Below the pieces are notes generated by a model that worked only from the letters and a program-made list of their open reading frames with translations, ran no database searches and had not been told where the DNA came from. DNA of 7,722 nucleotides, taken from positions 1 to 7,722 of the forward strand of contig CAZBXU010000165.1 of the NCBI GenBank assembly GCA_964495755.1, given 5' to 3'. Each line of letters starts with the position of its first letter. Position 1 is the stretch's first letter. The position numbers and the translations under genes were made by a program. This DNA comes from JAFGQJ01 sp964495755 (GTDB taxonomy: Bacteria; Spirochaetota; Spirochaetia; SZUA-6; DRHE01). Shown in pieces: positions 7,102 to 7,722 of the stretch.

Positions 7102-7130
7102 ATTATACACGGTATATGCATATTTTGCAA
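7102..7130 (-). promoter_or_regulatory. Sigma-70-type promoter of the caspase operon
   Basis: On the minus strand, TTGCAA (7130-7125, 4 of 6 to consensus) and TATAAT (7107-7102, 6 of 6) are separated by exactly 17 bp. A run of T lies directly upstream of the -35, as in an UP-like element. The expected transcription start is near 7095, giving a leader of roughly 57 nt before the caspase ATG. Housekeeping control of a gene set that encodes a sigma-54 activator suggests the operon itself need not be sigma-54 dependent. Confidence 0.75.
7114..7123. promoter_or_regulatory. 10-bp palindrome in promoter spacer (possible operator)
   Basis: ATATGCATAT is a perfect palindrome between the -35 and -10 elements. 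A protein bound there would block RNA polymerase. AT-rich palindromes of this size also arise by chance in promoter DNA, so the call is tentative. Confidence 0.25.
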
Positions 7131-7159
7131 AAAAATCCTCTTTCCCGTCCTCCCTGTTA

Positions 7160-7722
7160 CTATTGCTTGATCCCATCGCTGTCGAGCAGGGCGAAGTAGA
7201 TCTCCGTACCCTTCCGGGTGTCCCGCCACACCACTCCATACTCCGCTCCCGCCCAGGTGAGGGAAGGAACCCAAGAATGCTCCTGACTGGTGATGCGTAC
7301 ATTATCCCCCTGTTTCACCCCCGAAGAGCTCAGGCGTGCGAAGAAGATGTCACGATAGTTGTACACCCAGCGGCCGTCCTCCCACGCCACGCCGTACTCT
7401 GAGCCGGTCCAAGCAAGAGAGGGATCCCGAGAATCCCACGAGTTATTTGTGATGCGAAGGCTGTTTCCCTGCTTTACCCCGGAAGAGCTAATCCGAGTGA
7501 AGTAGATCTCCTGTTGCTCATATCCGCCTTCGGACCAGGCCAATCCGTACTCGGTGGCGGTCCAAATCAGAGAGGGATTCTTTGCACCACTCCCCGAAGC
7601 GTCGGTGATCTGCACGTCCAGTCCCTGCTTCACCCCGTTCGAGTCGAGCCGGGCGAAGTAGATGTCCCAAGGTTTGTTGTGGCCGTTCATCCAGGCCACC
7701 CCGTATTCCGAGCCCGCCCAGG
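7160..7722 (-). CDS. EYGVAW/GVKQG repeat protein, probable beta-propeller (5' end missing)
   Basis: The frame is open to the right edge and ends at TAG (7162-7160), so about 187 C-terminal residues are visible and the true start lies outside. An internal GTG at 7699 is not the start, because the repeat pattern (W-A-G-S-E-Y-G-V-A-W) continues upstream of it. The visible part is three full repeats of about 51-52 residues plus a last partial one. Each reads WTGSEYGVAW, a polar loop, IYFARLSSSGVKQG, then VRIT and PSL. Proteins built of such units are common in large environmental genomes and probably fold as a beta-propeller, generally exported; function is unknown. The chain stops straight after DGIKQ, mid-unit, as expected if the final blade is completed by N-terminal strands. 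It lies 121 bp upstream of the caspase operon on the same strand and is likely a separate transcription unit. Confidence 0.85.
   Translation of the reverse strand, partial: WAGSEYGVAWMNGHNKPWDIYFARLDSNGVKQGLDVQITDASGSGAKNPSLIWTATEYGLAWSEGGYEQQEIYFTRISSSGVKQGNSLRITNNSWDSRDPSLAWTGSEYGVAWEDGRWVYNYRDIFFARLSSSGVKQGDNVRITSQEHSWVPSLTWAGAEYGVVWRDTRKGTEIYFALLDSDGIKQ
7163..7722 (-). repeat. Tandem ~155 bp coding repeats of the GVKQG protein
   Basis: Three complete units and one partial unit are seen, each with near-identical blocks on the plus strand such as 'ccctgcttcaccccg' (or close variants, encoding GVKQG in reverse) and 'ccgtactc' / 'ccgtattcc' (encoding EYG). The units differ mainly in the loop after GVAW and in the stretch after RIT. 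The family is distinct from the DGGYIITGYT repeats at the left end of the window. Confidence 0.85.

Larger units (their letters stand above)
7039..7159 (-). other. Intergenic region upstream of the caspase operon
   Basis: This 121-bp gap separates the stop of the upstream repeat protein from the caspase start. It is AT-rich in the middle and holds a sigma-70-type promoter, a palindrome and the ribosome binding site hairpin, listed separately. No GC-rich terminator hairpin is visible after the upstream gene; a purine-rich stretch ends in seven T on the minus strand (about 7129-7135 on plus as A). Some read-through from the upstream gene is therefore possible. Confidence 0.7.

Noticed and set aside
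7120..7145. Possible sigma-54 promoter (TTGCA with upstream GG) before the caspase gene
   Set aside because: On the minus strand the GG and GC elements are 8 nt apart rather than the required 10, and the rest of the -24 element is missing. The sigma-70-type promoter using the same TTGCAA fits much better.
7129..7159. Rho-independent terminator after the GVKQG repeat gene
   Set aside because: There is a run of seven T after a purine-rich stretch on the minus strand, but I find no GC-rich inverted repeat in front of it.
7160..7699. Complete 179-residue protein starting at 7699
   Set aside because: The start would be a GTG in the middle of a repeat unit, and the repeat pattern continues in frame to the window edge. 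It is the 3' part of a longer gene.

Overview
The window reads as chromosomal DNA from a Gram-negative (diderm) bacterium of roughly balanced GC content. Support for an outer membrane is a caspase-like protein ending in a beta-barrel with a C-terminal aromatic residue (…YSF), a probable lipoprotein, and several exported proteins. The taxon cannot be fixed from the sequence alone. The mix of repeat-rich beta-propeller proteins, a large hybrid kinase with a sigma-54 output and a prokaryotic caspase would suit a spirochaete, a deltaproteobacterium-like lineage or a candidate phylum; this is a guess.

Layout: every supported gene is on the minus strand, so the window is read from right to left. 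(1) 7160-7722: 3' end of a repeat protein (about 51-residue repeats, EYGVAW / IYFARL / GVKQG type), whose start lies beyond the right edge. (2) 7039-7159: the only real intergenic gap. It holds a strong sigma-70-type promoter (TTGCAA, 17 bp, TATAAT), a 10-bp palindrome in the spacer, and a small hairpin that pairs with the ribosome binding site of the next gene. (3) 7038-5638: secreted caspase (peptidase C14) fused to a predicted outer-membrane beta-barrel. (4) 5622-4918: exported DUF4384-type protein. (5) 4946-1131: a 1271-residue membrane protein carrying CHASE2, a histidine kinase, a receiver, a sigma-54 AAA+ domain and a Fis-type helix-turn-helix in one chain. (6) 1126-1: beta-propeller repeat protein with a probable lipoprotein signal, cut by the left edge.

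The last four genes are packed at +15, -29 and +4 nt, so they almost certainly form one operon driven from the promoter at 7102-7130. The inferred picture is an envelope-spanning sensory unit: a surface-anchored caspase and two partner proteins outside the inner membrane, and a CHASE2 receptor that would carry a signal to sigma-54 promoters through a transcription activator permanently joined to its own kinase. Two start-like sites inside the kinase-receiver linker (2693 and 2606) suggest that a soluble NtrC-like regulator might also be made from the same gene. No RNA genes, CRISPR arrays, insertion sequences or phage genes were seen, and the plus strand contains nothing convincing.
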